Below are positions 1 through 9,746 of a stretch of 64,000 bases of DNA, in pieces. Both the position numbers and the translations under genes were made by a program. Source of the DNA: an uncultured Oscillospiraceae bacterium (GTDB taxonomy: Bacteria; Bacillota; Clostridia; Oscillospirales; Acutalibacteraceae). The DNA is taken from positions 248,001 to 312,000 of the forward strand of contig CABUKB010000001.1 of NCBI GenBank assembly GCA_902492045.1, written 5' to 3'. The notes below the pieces were generated by a model. It worked only from the letters and a program-made list of their open reading frames with translations. It was not told the DNA's origin and searched no databases. Every line of letters starts with the position of its first letter. Position 1 is the stretch's first letter.

Positions 1-559
1 TGATGTCGAAGAACCCGTTGACGATTGAGGTGGCGAAATCTGTTACAAACGCCGGCAGGCCGAGCGTCTGCATCAAAGAGTCAAATGCCGGAAAACTGAA
101 CATATACGCCTGTTGTGTCTCCGACATGGCGGAATCGGTCATCAGCACCTGTGTCCGCAGAGTCGTGATTACCACGCCCGAAGCAATGATGACGGGGAAA
201 AAGAACACCGCCCGGCAGAACGTTCTGCCGAAAAACTTTTGACGCAGAATCAGCGCGATGAACAAGCTGAATACCACAATGACCGGGACCTGCAACACCA
301 CGTCTCGAATCGACTCAAAGAAATTCCTTAAAAAGTCGGCATCTTCGGTGAAAAGAGATTCGAAATTTTTGGTCCCGATGAATGTAGAGGTGGCCGTGGC
401 GAAATTCACGTTGCTGAACGCCCACACCACGGTTGTCAGCACCGGAATAAGGAAAAAGAAGATGGCTCCGATAAACCACGGGAGAATAAAGAGCCGGCCC
501 CACCAAGCCCGGCGGCGCTGCAGCTTGGATATGGGAGCACGCTTTGTTTTTTCAGCCAT
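1..559 (-). CDS. Sugar ABC transporter permease, MalF/UgpA-like (3' part cut by window edge)
   Basis: The open frame starts with ATG at 559 and runs off the left edge after about 186 codons. After a basic start there are hydrophobic segments at about residues 22-48, 88-105 and 115-133, which fits the N-terminal half of a binding-protein-dependent permease that carries sugars through the membrane. The EAA loop expected in this family would lie beyond the edge, so the call rests on the membrane pattern and on context. Its start overlaps the end of the DUF5696 gene by 8 bases, which suggests the same transcript and translational coupling. It is the third permease of the locus and may pair with an unseen partner to the left. 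Confidence 0.8.
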   Translation of the reverse strand, partial: MAEKTKRAPISKLQRRRAWWGRLFILPWFIGAIFFFLIPVLTTVVWAFSNVNFATATSTFIGTKNFESLFTEDADFLRNFFESIRDVVLQVPVIVVFSLFIALILRQKFFGRTFCRAVFFFPVIIASGVVITTLRTQVLMTDSAMSETQQAYMFSFPAFDSLMQTLGLPAFVTDFATSIVNGFFDI

Positions 560-2816
560 CCGTCTCTCCTCCCTTCTCAGATACCCGATATCCTTTGGCT
601 TCGATCGTCTGTCCGTCAACCGTCACGGACGTTTCCTGATAATTGACCGTCACGACGGTCCCGTCGGCAAACGTGGTGCGATTGACCCCATCCATCAAAA
701 TCTCGTGATCGACAATCCTCTGGTCCGCCACCTGTCTGAGAACCGGCGCAATCTCCTGATATGTGGCGGTCACGCTGTCAATCCAATCCGTATACCGGGC
801 GCTGATAATGTCTTGGTAATCGGTTTCTTTCAGAATATCGTAATTTTCGGCCAAGAACTGCACCTTCGGAGAACTGCCGGTCTCCAGCGCATACAGAAAA
901 GCCTTTTGGGGGTCGCTCTGCTCATTGACCGATTCCCCGGAGATGGGCAGGACGCCGTGCAGGACAATCTGATAGAACGGAACCGAAGCGGTTTCATTCA
1001 GGAACGAACTGGTCGACATCGGCGTGTCGGTGACAAAAGACGCATAGGGCAGCGCATAGGCGTTCGCCTGTGAGAGCAGCAGGGGGCCTTTCTGCGTCAA
1101 AGTCTCCAGCGCCTGTTTCCACACCTCCTGCGTGAATTCGCGGGACATTCCGTCGTCCGAGAAATCCGAATAGAGCATGTTGCCCAAGGTATGCGCCGAC
1201 AACCCGGTAAATCCGGTTTCCTTTGTGGCTGCAAGCTTTTGGCAGGCCTTCAGCACTTTATCGGGAGTGAGCAGGAAGCTCGGATTGGAAAGGTCGGCCG
1301 TCAGCGTTTTCAGATCGTAGGCATACTGCATGGCCGGGTTTTTCTGGATAGAGGAGGCGGCGTCAAATTTCTTACTGAAACCCCACCGGCTCTTATAAAG
1401 GTTGGTGACATTGACGCCGAGATGCAGATCAATCCCCTGCTGTGCGCAGTATTCTTCGAGGGCCTCCAGTTGCTTGGTTCCCCCCAGGCGTCCTTCCGCC
1501 TTGAGATCGGTCTGTATGGCACTTCCCGTCCCATCCTTGTTCCAATACTGATAGTCCACGAGAAGCTGGTCCGCGCCTTTTTGTTTGAGTTCAGTCAGAA
1601 TTGTGAGCGCGTCTTCATAGCTCGTCAGCGGCACCACACGGTTGATAGGGAAACCGAGGATGTATTCCTTTGCCATCACCCCGCCGAGAAGTTCCACGAC
1701 CAGAGGCGCCTCATCCGCTGTCACGCGGGACTCGAGGCCCTGGTCAAAAAGATAATCCCGGTAAGCGTCGGCCATCCCCACATAATCGGCGTCTTCGCCG
1801 GAAAGGAGTTTATAGCGCACCGACATCTTTTCGGATTTGGTGGGGGTTTCCTCAAAAATGGTGACGGTCTGATTGGTTCTTTCCACACGGCCCATATCGT
1901 AGTCGCGGTAGATGAATTCGGTGTACACATTGCTGTAGGAACAGCGTTTGCCGTTCACCGACGCATTGATAAGGGCCCGGGACTCGCCCTGCGTGATAAT
2001 GCCGAGAAACGCATGGTCTCCGTCTTTCAGGCCGAAAACCGGCATCCGGATGGTCTGGGTCATATCGCCCATTTCCAGACGGGTTGTCGCCGAATCCCGA
2101 CCGTATACGTACTGTTCATAGTCCTCAACATAACCGGTGGTTTGATTCAGGGCGATCAGAGCACCCGACCCATCCGGTATGAACAGGTACCCTTCCGCCT
2201 GAGCATCCGCCGCGCCGAAATAGGGGGCAACCGACACTCGGACAAGACGGTATCTCTCATTGGTCTCGCGGATTTCCGAGGTTATCAGGGAAATTTCCAC
2301 CCCATCCTCTTGAAGGACCACTTCCACCGGGATGAAGAACCCTTCCCGTTCAAACTCGAATTCCGCGCGGAATCCTCCGTCGATACGGGTCACGGTCGCC
2401 CCGCCCTTGTTGACACTGGCGGTTTTGCCGTTCAGATCGGTGAGGTTGCCCAGGGTATCGGTGTAAACCAGCTGTATCAGGGAGGCCATCCCCATCTTGG
2501 CAACCGGCTGGGCCGCCGCATCGTCATTGTAGTTCTCGGGAGTGCTGTTCCAGACATATCCGTCTTTCTCGACGATCTGAAACCAGGTTTCTTGTTCGTT
2601 CACGCGCAGTTCCAAGCGGCTGTTGGAGGCGACCGTCACGAATTCGCTCTCGGCGGAAGGCTCCGTATCCTCAACCGGCGTCTGTTCCACCGGATCGGCC
2701 GGCTCATCCGCCACGGCGAACGGCACCAGCATCAGCACAACGGTGAGAAGCGCCGCCAACCCTCCGCGAAAGATATGTTTGATTCTGGATGGAAAGCGTC
2801 TGCCTACCTGTTTCAT
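552..2816 (-). CDS. DUF5696-like secreted protein of a sugar-transport locus
   Basis: This is a protein of about 754 residues with a basic N terminus, a hydrophobic segment and a likely signal-peptidase site near AVA-DE, so it is probably exported. The rest looks like a large beta-rich plus TIM-barrel-like extracellular protein, and its length and context match the DUF5696 family found next to carbohydrate ABC transporters in Bacillota. The family's function is not established; a role in handling extracellular glycans is inference. Two starts are possible: TTG at 2855, preceded by AAGGGGGA, and ATG at 2816, preceded by GGAGAG. I chose the ATG because it gives a more typical signal peptide. 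It lies between the YIP1-type protein and a further permease. Confidence 0.75.
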   Translation of the reverse strand: MKQVGRRFPSRIKHIFRGGLAALLTVVLMLVPFAVADEPADPVEQTPVEDTEPSAESEFVTVASNSRLELRVNEQETWFQIVEKDGYVWNSTPENYNDDAAAQPVAKMGMASLIQLVYTDTLGNLTDLNGKTASVNKGGATVTRIDGGFRAEFEFEREGFFIPVEVVLQEDGVEISLITSEIRETNERYRLVRVSVAPYFGAADAQAEGYLFIPDGSGALIALNQTTGYVEDYEQYVYGRDSATTRLEMGDMTQTIRMPVFGLKDGDHAFLGIITQGESRALINASVNGKRCSYSNVYTEFIYRDYDMGRVERTNQTVTIFEETPTKSEKMSVRYKLLSGEDADYVGMADAYRDYLFDQGLESRVTADEAPLVVELLGGVMAKEYILGFPINRVVPLTSYEDALTILTELKQKGADQLLVDYQYWNKDGTGSAIQTDLKAEGRLGGTKQLEALEEYCAQQGIDLHLGVNVTNLYKSRWGFSKKFDAASSIQKNPAMQYAYDLKTLTADLSNPSFLLTPDKVLKACQKLAATKETGFTGLSAHTLGNMLYSDFSDDGMSREFTQEVWKQALETLTQKGPLLLSQANAYALPYASFVTDTPMSTSSFLNETASVPFYQIVLHGVLPISGESVNEQSDPQKAFLYALETGSSPKVQFLAENYDILKETDYQDIISARYTDWIDSVTATYQEIAPVLRQVADQRIVDHEILMDGVNRTTFADGTVVTVNYQETSVTVDGQTIEAKGYRVSEKGGETDG

Positions 2817-2869
2817 ATCCAATGTCTCTCCATTCTTATGATCAAGGGTTTTCAACGCTATCCCCCTTC

Positions 2870-4933
2870 CTAACGAAGCATAATTTCCGTAAAGAGCGCG
2901 GAAACAAAGCTGATAAACTGGTTGAAGACACTATAGAAAATCGCCGCGATAATCACGATGATTATCAATCCGCAGAAAGTCAGGAGCAAGGTAAATATCG
3001 TCTTGGCTAACGTATACTGATGCACTTCCCGGATGGCGATGAGCATGGAAAACCCTGTCCAAACAAGGACAATCCATCTCGCACCTTCATAAAAGGCACT
3101 TTCATCCCCGGTCATGATATTGCTGAGGACCACAACCACCGTCATGCCGATGATGTAGGGGACCAAAGCGTAAGAGCAGAACGTCCAGATTTCGAGGAAT
3201 TTGCCCTTGCCTTCCATGATCGTGGTGACAGCCCAGTTGCACAATATGAAAGCAATGAAGATCCCGATGGTGGACAAAATGGTCACGAGCAGGTTGAACT
3301 GGTCCGTACGGTTCTCATTAAAGGTGAATCCCGTCACCTGGCGGATCAGGATCGAGACAATCAGGAAACCCAGCAAGACGAGGTTGGCCAGCCAGAAAGA
3401 ACCGCTCTTTTCATCTTTCAGATCGGCATAGCCATTTATTGGATGGAACATGCAATAAATGGGGTACTTGCTCTTGGGCCGGCCCCCGGCGTATATCACC
3501 TGTTTCTTTTTCCGGCTGGCTAAAGCAACCGGCACCACGATCAGCGCCGCGATAATCAGCATGAAAATGGCAAAGTAATCGTGCAGGAGATCCGAACGGT
3601 ATTCCCGGAATGCATTGGAATACAGGTCCCGGTCATTCCCCAGTTTGAAATAGGTCATGGCCTGCCGGTAATCGCCCAATCCCTCATAGGCTTTGCCGAG
3701 GCCCAAATTGGCCAATTCATAATTGTAATCGCTCTTCAGGACTTCCGTCCAGGGTTCCATGGCCTCTTGATAAAAGCCTTCGCTGTAAAGAAGGGATGCC
3801 TCCCGGATATTGAGGGCAAAGGCCGTCGGTTTAAAGACGGTAATCGAACCCCGTTCGCTGTCCAAAACCAACAGGCGGTTTCCAACTGTCTCCAGCGACT
3901 CCGCCGCGTCAAAGCAACCCGCCTGGTTTCCATTCCCGCCGAACACATAGAGCAGCGTGCCTTCCTGGTCATACTGGAAAATCCGGCCGCTGCCTTTATC
4001 CAGAATGGTGATAAAGTTTTCATCATCGACCACGATGTCATTGAGCATCTGGGCGTTCATATTATCAGCACTGGTGATATGATCGCCGAACACATTATCC
4101 GCAAGAACATTGGTCCCCGTGGCGTTAAGCTTGCGCACCTGGCCGGACGTCACATCGTTGCCCTGACGGACGGTATAGATGAAATCTTTTTCGTCTATAC
4201 AAAAGCTGACGAAGTTCACCGGCACGGTCCGGGCCATATTGCCGGCCTGTTCTTCGGTTAAAATATTCTTCCAAAAGTAGTTCATGAGGACTTCAAAACT
4301 CAAGGCGATGGGTTCTGCGCCGTAAAATCCCATAAAACTGCCGTCGGTGTCAAATTGCAGCGCACCTTCCAGGCAGCCGGAGGACAGCACATACAGCACG
4401 CCGGCGGAATCCTCCAGAATTTTTGTGGGCTGGAATTCAAAGTTTTCCGGTACGACATTCGCTTCCGGGGCTACGATCTTGCCAATCTGCACGCCTTCTG
4501 CATTCAGAACATAAACCGCCATCCCCGTCTTATCCGACACCATGATCCGTCCGTCCGACGTTACAAAGAGACCTGCGGCCTCCTGAAACTTCAGGGCGGC
4601 GCCGTCCGGGTCGACCGGCTGGATGATGCGCAGGAACTGCATATCCGCATCCAGCACAACGATCCGGCTATTACCGGAATCCAGCACAAACACCTGATTA
4701 TCCTTGGTCACATACAGGTCTTTCGGCGTCAAAAAGGATCCGACGCCAAAGTCCACGCCGAAATAGACATCTTCGACCTGATAAGACGGAGATGTGGAAA
4801 CCGCTTCGTCCCAATAATCATAGGTGTAGTGAGGAGACGTTGTTGCCTCCGCCATAGAGACTATCGGCAGCATGATGAGCAGGGCCGCTGCCAAGGCCAT
4901 AAGCCTGCCCGCCTTTGCGAATATTGTCTTCAT
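2870..4933 (-). CDS. Secreted NHL-propeller/TPR protein with C-terminal YIP1 membrane domain
   Basis: The 687-residue protein begins with a signal peptide (about 1-28). Residues 60-370 carry repeats of the kind seen in NHL beta-propellers, for example FLTPKDLYVTKDNQVFVLDS and similar blocks with V-L-D-S endings. A TPR-like stretch (about 375-445) is followed by a single membrane helix near 455-475, a short cytoplasmic stretch, and a YIP1-like domain with about five helices (500-687). The propeller would therefore face outside. Such proteins accompany DUF5696 and sugar ABC permeases in other Bacillota. Their job is unknown; sensing or scaffolding for glycan uptake is inference. It lies 39 bases after the MalG-like permease in the same direction. 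Confidence 0.75.
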   Translation of the reverse strand: MKTIFAKAGRLMALAAALLIMLPIVSMAEATTSPHYTYDYWDEAVSTSPSYQVEDVYFGVDFGVGSFLTPKDLYVTKDNQVFVLDSGNSRIVVLDADMQFLRIIQPVDPDGAALKFQEAAGLFVTSDGRIMVSDKTGMAVYVLNAEGVQIGKIVAPEANVVPENFEFQPTKILEDSAGVLYVLSSGCLEGALQFDTDGSFMGFYGAEPIALSFEVLMNYFWKNILTEEQAGNMARTVPVNFVSFCIDEKDFIYTVRQGNDVTSGQVRKLNATGTNVLADNVFGDHITSADNMNAQMLNDIVVDDENFITILDKGSGRIFQYDQEGTLLYVFGGNGNQAGCFDAAESLETVGNRLLVLDSERGSITVFKPTAFALNIREASLLYSEGFYQEAMEPWTEVLKSDYNYELANLGLGKAYEGLGDYRQAMTYFKLGNDRDLYSNAFREYRSDLLHDYFAIFMLIIAALIVVPVALASRKKKQVIYAGGRPKSKYPIYCMFHPINGYADLKDEKSGSFWLANLVLLGFLIVSILIRQVTGFTFNENRTDQFNLLVTILSTIGIFIAFILCNWAVTTIMEGKGKFLEIWTFCSYALVPYIIGMTVVVVLSNIMTGDESAFYEGARWIVLVWTGFSMLIAIREVHQYTLAKTIFTLLLTFCGLIIIVIIAAIFYSVFNQFISFVSALFTEIMLR

Positions 4934-4972
4934 CGTGGCCGTTCACGCCCTTTCCGCCTTATGGGCAGGCTG

Positions 4973-5830
4973 TTATTTCAGACCCGAGGTACTCATGGTC
5001 TGGATTACGTTTTTCTGTGATAAAACAAAGATCAGTATGGGGGGAAGCATCATCAGAAGTGCCGCAGCTGAACTGACACCCGACCGCGCAATACCGCCCG
5101 CCGTAATCGAGGAAACGATAGAGGGCAGAACTTTCAGTTCTTCCTGATAAATCATGACGCCGCCGGTGTTGTTCCACAATCCCTGGAAAGAAAAGATAAT
5201 CAGGGTCAGCCACGCCGGTTTGACGTTCGGCATGATGACTTGGGCGTAAATCCGAAATTCATTCGCCCCGTCGATGCGTGCCGCTTCGATCATTTCCGTG
5301 GGCAGCGTGGACATGAAGTTCATCATCAGATACAGGCCGAGCGAACCGCCCATTGCGGGTAAAATCAGCGCCCAATAGGTGTTGATCATATGCAGCTGCG
5401 CCAGCACCACATACAGTGGGAGATAGGTGACCGTCGCGGTAAAAAGAAGCGAGACGACAATCAGCTGTTTGATCCATCCGTTTCCGGGAAATGGATGCTT
5501 GGCCAGCGGATAGGCCGCCATGCTGGCTAGCAGCAGGTTCCCCAACGTACCAGCAACGCTGATAAGCAGGCTGTTGAATATGTACCGGGACAAAGGCACC
5601 CAGAAGCTGGCGGTCATCAAATCCAGTTCAATAAAATTGTCGAAGGTGGGGTCACGGACAAAAAGCCGTGGCGGGAAAATAAAGATTTCCTCCAGGGGCT
5701 TGAAAGCCGTGATAACCGCATAAAATATTGGAAAAATAAAGAACAAGCCGAAAATCAGCAGGAACAAAAAGACCAGGATATTGCCCGCAATTGAGCGGTT
5801 GATATGACGCTTGAAAATGCCTGCCGCCAT
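4973..5830 (-). CDS. Carbohydrate ABC transporter permease, MalG-like
   Basis: This 285-residue protein has six hydrophobic segments and the cytoplasmic EAA loop at about 190-215 (EMIEAARIDGANE, followed by IMPNVKPA), which docks on the transporter ATPase. Both are diagnostic of the MalG/CUT1 permease family for oligosaccharide import. The ATG start has an AAGGGGG ribosome site. It lies 13 bases after the MalF-like gene, and the two should form the heterodimeric channel. The ATPase is not in this locus; CUT1 systems often share a multitask ATPase encoded elsewhere. The substrate cannot be told from sequence. Confidence 0.9.
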   Translation of the reverse strand: MAAGIFKRHINRSIAGNILVFLFLLIFGLFFIFPIFYAVITAFKPLEEIFIFPPRLFVRDPTFDNFIELDLMTASFWVPLSRYIFNSLLISVAGTLGNLLLASMAAYPLAKHPFPGNGWIKQLIVVSLLFTATVTYLPLYVVLAQLHMINTYWALILPAMGGSLGLYLMMNFMSTLPTEMIEAARIDGANEFRIYAQVIMPNVKPAWLTLIIFSFQGLWNNTGGVMIYQEELKVLPSIVSSITAGGIARSGVSSAAALLMMLPPILIFVLSQKNVIQTMSTSGLK

Positions 5831-5843
5831 GTTTACCGCCCCC

Positions 5844-6812
5844 TTAATCTGTACTAAACCGTTTTAACACGGTTCTGACCACAAAGTTTGTCAACATCAT
5901 CAGTGCAAACAAGAACACTGCAATGGTAGATGCATAACCCATTTCAAACCGGGTGGTTCCGATGTCCTTGATATAAGTGACCAAGGTATCGGCGCTGTAC
6001 TGCGTCGTCGGGAACCCGGCCAGAACTTCGATGACCGTACTGACACCGAAAGACGACGCTATCTGCATAACGGCGCTGAAGAGCAGCTGAGGCGCCATGG
6101 AGGGAATCGTGATATACGCCAATTCTTGCCAGCGATTGCGCACGCCGTCGATGGCCCCGGCTTCGAACAGACTGTTATCCATCCCCTGGAAACCCGCGAC
6201 AAAGGTCAGGAACCCGGTCCCAAGGCTCATCCAGAGCTGGATGACGATCAACACGCCCATGATGGTGTTCTGGTCGATCAGCCAGCCGGCCGGCTCCTGA
6301 AGGATTCCCAGATTCATCAGCCAGCCGTTGATGACACCGTAGGAGTCGCTCGAAAAGAGGAAGGCCCAGACGAAATAGATGTTCCCGGACAGCACCGGCA
6401 TGTAAAACACCAGGGTTAAAAAGGTCCTCATCCGCCGCCCCGTCTCATTGATAAGCCATGCAAACAGAAAGGACAGGAGATAACTGAGCGGCCCGGTCAG
6501 AAAAGCATAAATCAAGGTGTTTTTGAGGACCGTAAAGAAAATTGGATCATCCAGGATCAAACGCTCATAGTTCTGCAGCCAGACAAACCTCGGCGTCTGG
6601 AGCATGTTAAAGTTGGTAAAGCTCAATCCCACAGCCGCCAGAACCGGTACGACGGTAAAAACAATGAACAACAGCATAAAAGGCGCGATGAGGGCATAGC
6701 TTTCCCGGTATTTCCAAATGCGTCTGCCCAGGCTGTGCTCGTTGAGTCGACGGCCGGGAGAGCCCGGTCCCCGGCCGACACGAGCTGCGCCGGCGGTACC
6801 TTCTTTTTTCAC
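5844..6812 (-). CDS. Sugar ABC transporter permease, MalF-like
   Basis: This 322-residue integral membrane protein has about six helices after a basic 35-residue cytoplasmic tail. The EAA loop is visible near 220-245 (SLFEAGAIDGVRN, then ITIPSMAP), the family signature for ATPase docking. The start is GTG at 6812, preceded by GGAGGAGG. It follows the solute-binding protein by 18 bases and precedes the MalG-like partner, the usual CUT1 order. Together they should import a carbohydrate delivered by the upstream binding protein. Confidence 0.9.
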   Translation of the reverse strand: MKKEGTAGAARVGRGPGSPGRRLNEHSLGRRIWKYRESYALIAPFMLLFIVFTVVPVLAAVGLSFTNFNMLQTPRFVWLQNYERLILDDPIFFTVLKNTLIYAFLTGPLSYLLSFLFAWLINETGRRMRTFLTLVFYMPVLSGNIYFVWAFLFSSDSYGVINGWLMNLGILQEPAGWLIDQNTIMGVLIVIQLWMSLGTGFLTFVAGFQGMDNSLFEAGAIDGVRNRWQELAYITIPSMAPQLLFSAVMQIASSFGVSTVIEVLAGFPTTQYSADTLVTYIKDIGTTRFEMGYASTIAVFLFALMMLTNFVVRTVLKRFSTD

Positions 6813-6830
6813 AGTGTAGCCTCCTCCCGA

Positions 6831-9746
6831 TTACTCCAGCCCGAGTTCCTTACGCTTACGGGTGATTTCCCGGTTGATGTTTTCATTTTCCCGTTCAAAC
6901 GCTTCCCTCGGGTTTGTATCGTCATACAGAACCGAACGGAAGGCATTGTCCAAACTCCGGGACACATAATAGCTTCCAGGGATTTCCTGAATCTCCCTCA
7001 CATAACCGCGCTGGGTTTCGAGCGCTTCCAGTTCCTCGTCGGACCAGGACAGCCGTCCAAATGCATCCAGGTTCGCTGTGAGCTGACGACCGCCGGGGCC
7101 CATGATGTTTTCCACCGTGTTGGAGTACTCGTACTGAACATCCTCGGTGGTCCACCAGTCGATGAAATCCCAGCAAGCCTCCGGGTTTTCCGCTTTGTTA
7201 AACATCACAATCGCCGTACCGGCACCGCCGGACGAACGGTCGATCTCGCCGTCCTCCTTCAGCACACCCGGGATCGGCACCATCTGCCACTGTCCCCGGA
7301 TTTCCGGAGCACCAGCCATCAGGGTGTTGTATGTTTCATAGGAGGCGATACCAATCGGAATTTCACCGTTGCGGAAACGGGTATAGAAATCAATCACCAG
7401 GTCAAAACTGTATTCGGTATAAAATTCGGTCCAGATCTTAAAGGCGTCCATCGCCTCGGGAGTGTCGAAATTCGTATGGGTGGAGTCCTCACTGTAGAAG
7501 GAACCGCCGTTTTGGAGCAGCAGGACCGGGAACAAGTCTTTGGCCCCCATGCCGTTGTCCACCGCCGTGGCGGCCGATATGACCGTGTAAGGCAGACCAA
7601 ACGACATGTGATTCTGCTGGAGGCGCGGAATGAGCTTAAACACATCGTCCCAGGTCTGCGGGACGCTCAATCCCAGCCGGTTGAATATATCGACGCGGTA
7701 AAACATCATGAAGAACGTCTGGGTGTTCGGGATCGCGTACACTCCGCCCTCAAAGACATAGGGGGTTTCGGAGGAATCGGCAAAGCGGCTCATGACATCA
7801 CTATACGTATCAAATCCGCTCAAATCCTTAAGAGCGCCGCGGGATGCGAGGTTAACCGGCTGTCCGCGCGGAATTCCGATCATCACATCCGGGCCCGCGC
7901 CGGCCAGGGTGGCTTCAACGAAGCCCGTCTGCACGATACTGAGATTCACGTGGATCCCGGTTTCATTCGTGAATCCATCGTTGATCATATCTTTGACAAC
8001 CTGCACCTGGTCACGTCCGGAATTCATCCAGACATCAATCGCGTTTTCGCCGGTGGCCTCATCGCCGATGGTGTTATAATCCTCCGTAAACGAGGCGAAA
8101 AAGGAACCGACAAAATGTTTCAGGCTTGCCCAGAACGACGCCCTCGGGGAAGGCAGTTCGGCGTCCTTATCATGAATCAGGATATAATCCAGTTCCAGTG
8201 GCTGCGTCAGGTTATCGTAAACCCAGGAGGACAAGGTGCTGATGGAGTCGCGGAAACTGGTAACCCTCTGCGGCATGGATGAAGGGGAGGCCAGCATGCT
8301 GTCGATTTGATCCGCCGTGCGCCGGATCGTCTCGGACTGGGTCGACTTGCTTCCATTGAGTTCATCGAAACGGTCCGCGGCCGCATTAAGCTGATCCCGC
8401 AAAGAGGCGAGAGAATCAATCAGGCCGGGAATCGACTCGTCCAGGTTGTAATCCCGGTATTTATCCGGGTTCGTTCCGACGATCATCACCATTTCGATAT
8501 ACAGGTTGTTGAGCTGCCGGTTGATCTCCTCGACGGCCTGCAAAACCTCGGCCCATTTGCCCATCGAGATTTCGATCCGGATCTCGTTGTCCCCTTTTTT
8601 CAGGTATACCGGACAGGGATCCCCGTTTTCATCCACAATGGTCATATTGTTCCAGTTGACGCCATAGGGGAACGCCACGTTTTCATAAGCCGTGTTGGGA
8701 ATTTCGCCGTTGACATAAATATTGCGGAAGGAGGACTGCCCGGTCTGCAGATTCTGCCGGTATTTTAAGGTTATGTAGTAGAGGCCATCCTCCGGAATAT
8801 CCTCGATTTTATAGGAAATCCAGTCGCCGGGCACCGACCAGTTGCTCTGCCCGATGACGTTGCGGCGGATTTTCGAGACATGGTACGGCTCGGTCGCCGG
8901 GCTGGTGCGGTCGTATATGGGATAGATCGTCTGGTTGGATTTTTGATAGGTCTCCTCCGCCTGATACTTCAGATAACCGTCGCCCTCGATTTCCGCCTCG
9001 GCGTAACCGTTGGTCTGATAAACCGCCTTCGCCTCCTCGACCGTCTGGACCGACACCGTACCGGTCAGCCGGACTTCCGACACATACAGGGGTTCGCCCG
9101 TATTCACAAGGGTCAGGGTATGTTCGCCCGCCGTCAGATAGACCTGCAACGGCGTATTGGTAAACAGCGAGAAATCCTGGAGAAGGAAGGTCCTCCATTC
9201 CGTGACTTCTTCCTGTTTGGGGATCAGATCATTGCCCCGATTATCCTGCAGGATTTCGGTCGCGTCCTTCCAAATCCGGCTGAGAGGAAGCTTTTCGCTC
9301 TGGGAATACGGGGCTTTCCCATCCACAAGATAGGAAATTTCCCCGTCTTTGCGGTTTCCGGCTTGGTTGACATAATTCAGGGAAATGCAATAGAGCGCGT
9401 CGCGTGGGACTTGGACAGTCCACTGCGCAGAGCCGTCCTGCTCAAATTTCAGGCCGCTTTTGCCCGCATAAGAGGCGGCCGCAACACCCTCGGACAAAAC
9501 GGCCTGCTCCATCGGCAGCACCACATCCTCGCCGGTGTAGGCTTCTCCGCCGCTATTCTCCAGATATTCAATATATTCCCCCTGCGTGCCTACATTGGTG
9601 AAGGAATTGGAAGAGGTCCCCCCCGTGGAGGTGTCCGCAGGCGCCGTTTCATCAGCGGACGCAAGCAAGCTGCTCCCCGGGAGCAGGAGCAAGATGGCTA
9701 AGACGCCGCTGCAAAAACGCTTGGTCATACGATGGGAAGACTTCAA
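6831..9746 (-). CDS. Giant modular extracellular solute-binding protein with carbohydrate-binding-like N terminus
   Basis: At 971 residues this is about twice the usual length of a sugar-binding protein. After a signal peptide (about 1-32), residues 60-220 and 250-400 each look like a beta-sandwich carbohydrate-binding module (CBM6/35-like, with phrases such as LYCISLNYVNQAG and LYYITLKYRQNL). A helical, probably coiled-coil linker follows at about 400-510. Residues 560-960 form a type-1 extracellular binding domain, with features such as GPDVMIGIPRG and a YAIPNTQTFF segment. The start is TTG at 9746, which overlaps the stop of the AraC gene (TTGA), so translation is probably coupled. An ATG at 9728 is the alternative. 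No lipobox cysteine is obvious, so how it is held at the surface is unclear; the modules may hold it on polysaccharide. Confidence 0.8.
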   Translation of the reverse strand: MKSSHRMTKRFCSGVLAILLLLPGSSLLASADETAPADTSTGGTSSNSFTNVGTQGEYIEYLENSGGEAYTGEDVVLPMEQAVLSEGVAAASYAGKSGLKFEQDGSAQWTVQVPRDALYCISLNYVNQAGNRKDGEISYLVDGKAPYSQSEKLPLSRIWKDATEILQDNRGNDLIPKQEEVTEWRTFLLQDFSLFTNTPLQVYLTAGEHTLTLVNTGEPLYVSEVRLTGTVSVQTVEEAKAVYQTNGYAEAEIEGDGYLKYQAEETYQKSNQTIYPIYDRTSPATEPYHVSKIRRNVIGQSNWSVPGDWISYKIEDIPEDGLYYITLKYRQNLQTGQSSFRNIYVNGEIPNTAYENVAFPYGVNWNNMTIVDENGDPCPVYLKKGDNEIRIEISMGKWAEVLQAVEEINRQLNNLYIEMVMIVGTNPDKYRDYNLDESIPGLIDSLASLRDQLNAAADRFDELNGSKSTQSETIRRTADQIDSMLASPSSMPQRVTSFRDSISTLSSWVYDNLTQPLELDYILIHDKDAELPSPRASFWASLKHFVGSFFASFTEDYNTIGDEATGENAIDVWMNSGRDQVQVVKDMINDGFTNETGIHVNLSIVQTGFVEATLAGAGPDVMIGIPRGQPVNLASRGALKDLSGFDTYSDVMSRFADSSETPYVFEGGVYAIPNTQTFFMMFYRVDIFNRLGLSVPQTWDDVFKLIPRLQQNHMSFGLPYTVISAATAVDNGMGAKDLFPVLLLQNGGSFYSEDSTHTNFDTPEAMDAFKIWTEFYTEYSFDLVIDFYTRFRNGEIPIGIASYETYNTLMAGAPEIRGQWQMVPIPGVLKEDGEIDRSSGGAGTAIVMFNKAENPEACWDFIDWWTTEDVQYEYSNTVENIMGPGGRQLTANLDAFGRLSWSDEELEALETQRGYVREIQEIPGSYYVSRSLDNAFRSVLYDDTNPREAFERENENINREITRKRKELGLE

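Noticed and set aside
1191..2873. Long plus-strand open frame of about 560 codons
   Set aside because: It is antisense to the DUF5696 gene, is rich in His/Arg/Gly in the way of GC-rich shadow frames, and has no ribosome site.
6735..8282. Plus-strand open frame of about 515 codons
   Set aside because: Antisense to the solute-binding protein, no family features and no ribosome site.
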